From contig NC_091219.1 of the NCBI RefSeq assembly GCF_040958095.1, positions 27,965,350 to 28,029,349 on the forward strand: DNA of 64,000 nucleotides, read 5' to 3'. How positions within the stretch are numbered: the stretch's first letter is position 1; each line of letters starts with the position of its first letter. The position numbers and the translations under genes were made by a program. The notes under the pieces were generated by a model that searched no databases, had not been told where the DNA came from, and worked only from the letters and a program-made list of their open reading frames with translations. The DNA is from Procambarus clarkii. Taxonomy: Eukaryota; Arthropoda; Malacostraca; Decapoda; Cambaridae. Positions 62,335-64,000 of this stretch are shown here, piece after piece.

Positions 62335-62445
62335 ATAGCTATATATGAACACGTTGTACTGGACGGGGTGAGAATAGCTTAAGCTGCCTCATCCCTTTGT
62401 GTCTATTTGTATCTCAATAAACTTATTTCAATTTCAAAGGAGGCA
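62335..62445 (+). repeat. Dispersed retroelement 3' end with AATAAA and ATTTCA tail
   Basis: GCTGCCTCATCCCTTTGTGT, TCTCAATAAACTTATTTCAA and TTTCAAAGG look like a LINE or SINE 3' end: a polyadenylation-type AATAAA followed by a short ATTTCA-based tail. Recognition is from memory of decapod repeats. Confidence 0.6.
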
Positions 62446-62962
62446 TGACAAATGTTGGGGAAGGAGCCTCGTTGTAAAGTAGGGATGCACCAACTACACG
62501 GTGGGGGGGGGGGGGTAATTCTGCAAGTACTGACGACCCGAGAGTTTTCAACACCTTGAGATAAGGAAGGCGACTTAAAACACATCTGTGTGATCAAGAT
62601 AGATCTTTCACGAAACACGTCCAGAGAAAACCTGATCAACGAGACTATGGTTTCCTAAACAGATCTGCGAACAGCTACACCTCCAACAGTCTGGTTTATC
62701 TGGCATGCCAGGAGACCGGGCCGTGAATACCATGATCCTCGGAACCACCTTAAGTAGACTTCAAATTGGTAGGTACTTTCTGAGTCGTTCACTCAGCCAA
62801 TGTATCAGACCTGAGTGCTGGCGCCAGTTGTCTGTAGCGGTGGAAAGCCAAATCTATACACTGTATACATACAAAAGCCAAGTCTCCTGTAAGTATACAA
62901 ATGTATAACTTTGCATATAAGAAGTTGTTTGTGATGTGTCTGGGAGGACTTGCTTCAATCAG

Positions 62963-63079
62963 GTGAAGCAGGTGAGACGTGGCGAGATGCAACTGGTGCA
63001 AGATGAGCCAACCCGTGACAGTCGCGGTGACATCATGGAGTGTTTGGCGGCCCGAGGAGGGGAACCCCCGAGGTGGTAG
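62963..63079 (+). CDS. Candidate terminal coding exon (uncertain)
   Basis: After CTTCAATCAG there are 38 open codons and TAG: VKQVRRGEMQLVQDEPTRDS and onwards to GGEPPRW. The segment is GC-rich and of normal amino-acid composition compared with its AT-rich surroundings, and the CAG could be an acceptor, although the pyrimidine tract is poor. No known domain is recognised, and no upstream exon was found in the window. It could equally be chance. Confidence 0.2.
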   Translation: MKQVRRGEMQLVQDEPTRDSRGDIMECLAARGGEPPRW

Positions 63080-63285
63080 TGATCATTACGCTGCCAAGGT
63101 CACAGTCTTCCACCCCGCTTAACTGTGCTCTCCTCAAGTTTCCTCATAGTGATGTGGGAAACACACGTGCACACCTGCCACAACCCCCCCCCCCACCAAC
63201 ACCCTGAGGACACTGCACCACCGCAGCCCAGCTCATGCATAATTAAAGGGGTTCTGCAGCACAGTGAGCCCCCGCTCCTGTGCCA

Positions 63286-63362
63286 GTAAGTCCACTACGG
63301 GCTCACCATAGCCCGTGCTACTTGGAACTTGTTCCTAGTAGCTGAATCTATAACAACAACAA
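63286..63362 (+). repeat. Dispersed retroelement tail (copy 2)
   Basis: AAGTCCACTACGGGCTCACC, ATAGCCCGTGCTACTTGGAA and GCTGAATCTATAACAACAAC. It matches 40785-40865 in order, and the (AAC)n end marks it as a retroelement 3' end. Confidence 0.8.
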
Positions 63363-63455
63363 CTCCTTCATCTACTCACAACCCACCAAGTCTAAAGGAC
63401 AAAAAATATCATCAACGTCTGCGGGGCTTTAAAGGATAATAAGTATGATCAGTAT

Positions 63456-63508
63456 TGATCAATTGAACTACAATGATCAATTGAACTACAATGATCAATT
63501 GAACTACA
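63456..63508. repeat. 18-bp tandem repeat, three copies
   Basis: TGATCAATTGAACTACAA repeated three times, the last lacking its final base. Confidence 0.95.
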
Positions 63509-64000
63509 CCAGATACTCAGGTGCGGGGTTGTAGCCATGTTGTTATGCCTGTGACATTACGACATTACTACTATTGTTTAACAATAATAATTGCATCATA
63601 CAGTGCTGCAAGATCTTGGTGGGGGTGGTGCTGGCACAGTTTCCCTTCCCAGTGTTTTCTTTGACACCAATCTGGACCCGTGCATGTTGGGCATGTACCC
63701 AACAGCAATTACTTCGTGCGCGCGCGCGCAATTTCCTTTTATAGATATAGATATTATAATAAATTCTCAATACATCTCTCTATTTTTGGGACTGGTATTA
63801 TGAATATGAAGGAGCGTTTTGGGCACAGTAAACTATTAGCACTAGTGCGAGTTCCTCTCTAGCGATTATCTTGAGCTGGTTCCGAGGATCACTGTTCCCC
63901 CTGGCCCCGTCTCTGGCCAAACCTGCTCGACTGTTTAACGTGTGCATGTCAATGCTTGACTAACACGTATACAACATTCCCTGAACACGCTGGCTCCCGA

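Overview
The window looks like nuclear DNA of a decapod crustacean, most likely a crayfish. This rests on AT-rich, intron-rich DNA carrying one animal gene (atlastin), on arthropod-type TTAGG/CCTAA runs inside a mobile element, and on several interspersed repeats that I recognise from memory as common in decapods (a long-TIR palindromic element between TA microsatellites, tRNA-type SINEs, a CR1-like LINE with a GTTCTTAT tail). No species call is possible from sequence alone.

Region 1 (1 to about 26775) is one very homogeneous satellite array running off the left edge. It has 30 complete periods of two lengths: 831 bp (20 copies, S) and 967 bp (10 copies, L). L equals S plus a 136-bp block. 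The order is LS LSS LSS LS LSS LS LSS LSSS LSSSS LSS. A T/A variant 91 bp upstream of the block marks L units, except in the last unit, which looks recombinant. About 360 bp of each unit is a degenerate array of roughly 23-bp subrepeats. The array ends in a damaged unit fused to a LINE 3' end.

Region 2 (26776-27605) is a broken CR1/Jockey-type LINE with two copies of its 3' end. 27606-33905 is mostly unique AT-rich DNA without a recognisable gene; its right part is the 3' flank of atlastin.

Region 3 (33906-53441, minus strand) holds the C-terminal half of atlastin, the ER-fusion GTPase. Five exons join in frame to give 269 codons: middle domain, two-helix membrane hairpin and C-terminal amphipathic tail. 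The last intron is 17.4 kb and is full of mobile-element debris: a tRNA-type SINE, foldback elements, a TIR SINE, a GGCGGGGTGGTGTT-type minisatellite, a core-deleted Tigger/pogo element with TA target duplications, and a DIRS-like retrotransposon relic (RNase H and tyrosine recombinase). The GTPase domain exons are not visible and should lie beyond 64000. A possible extra upstream exon sits at 56228-56321.

Region 4 (53442-64000) is repeat-dense DNA upstream of the visible atlastin exons. It has three copies of one CR1-like LINE, all on the plus strand (antisense to atlastin). One has an uninterrupted 600+ codon reverse transcriptase ORF, and one is a 5'-truncated copy with a perfect 22-bp target-site duplication. 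It also holds GA-rich and CA/TA microsatellites, SINE tails, and a 389-bp palindromic element with telomere-like repeats sitting inside a (TA)n tract. Apart from atlastin, no confidently functional host gene was found.
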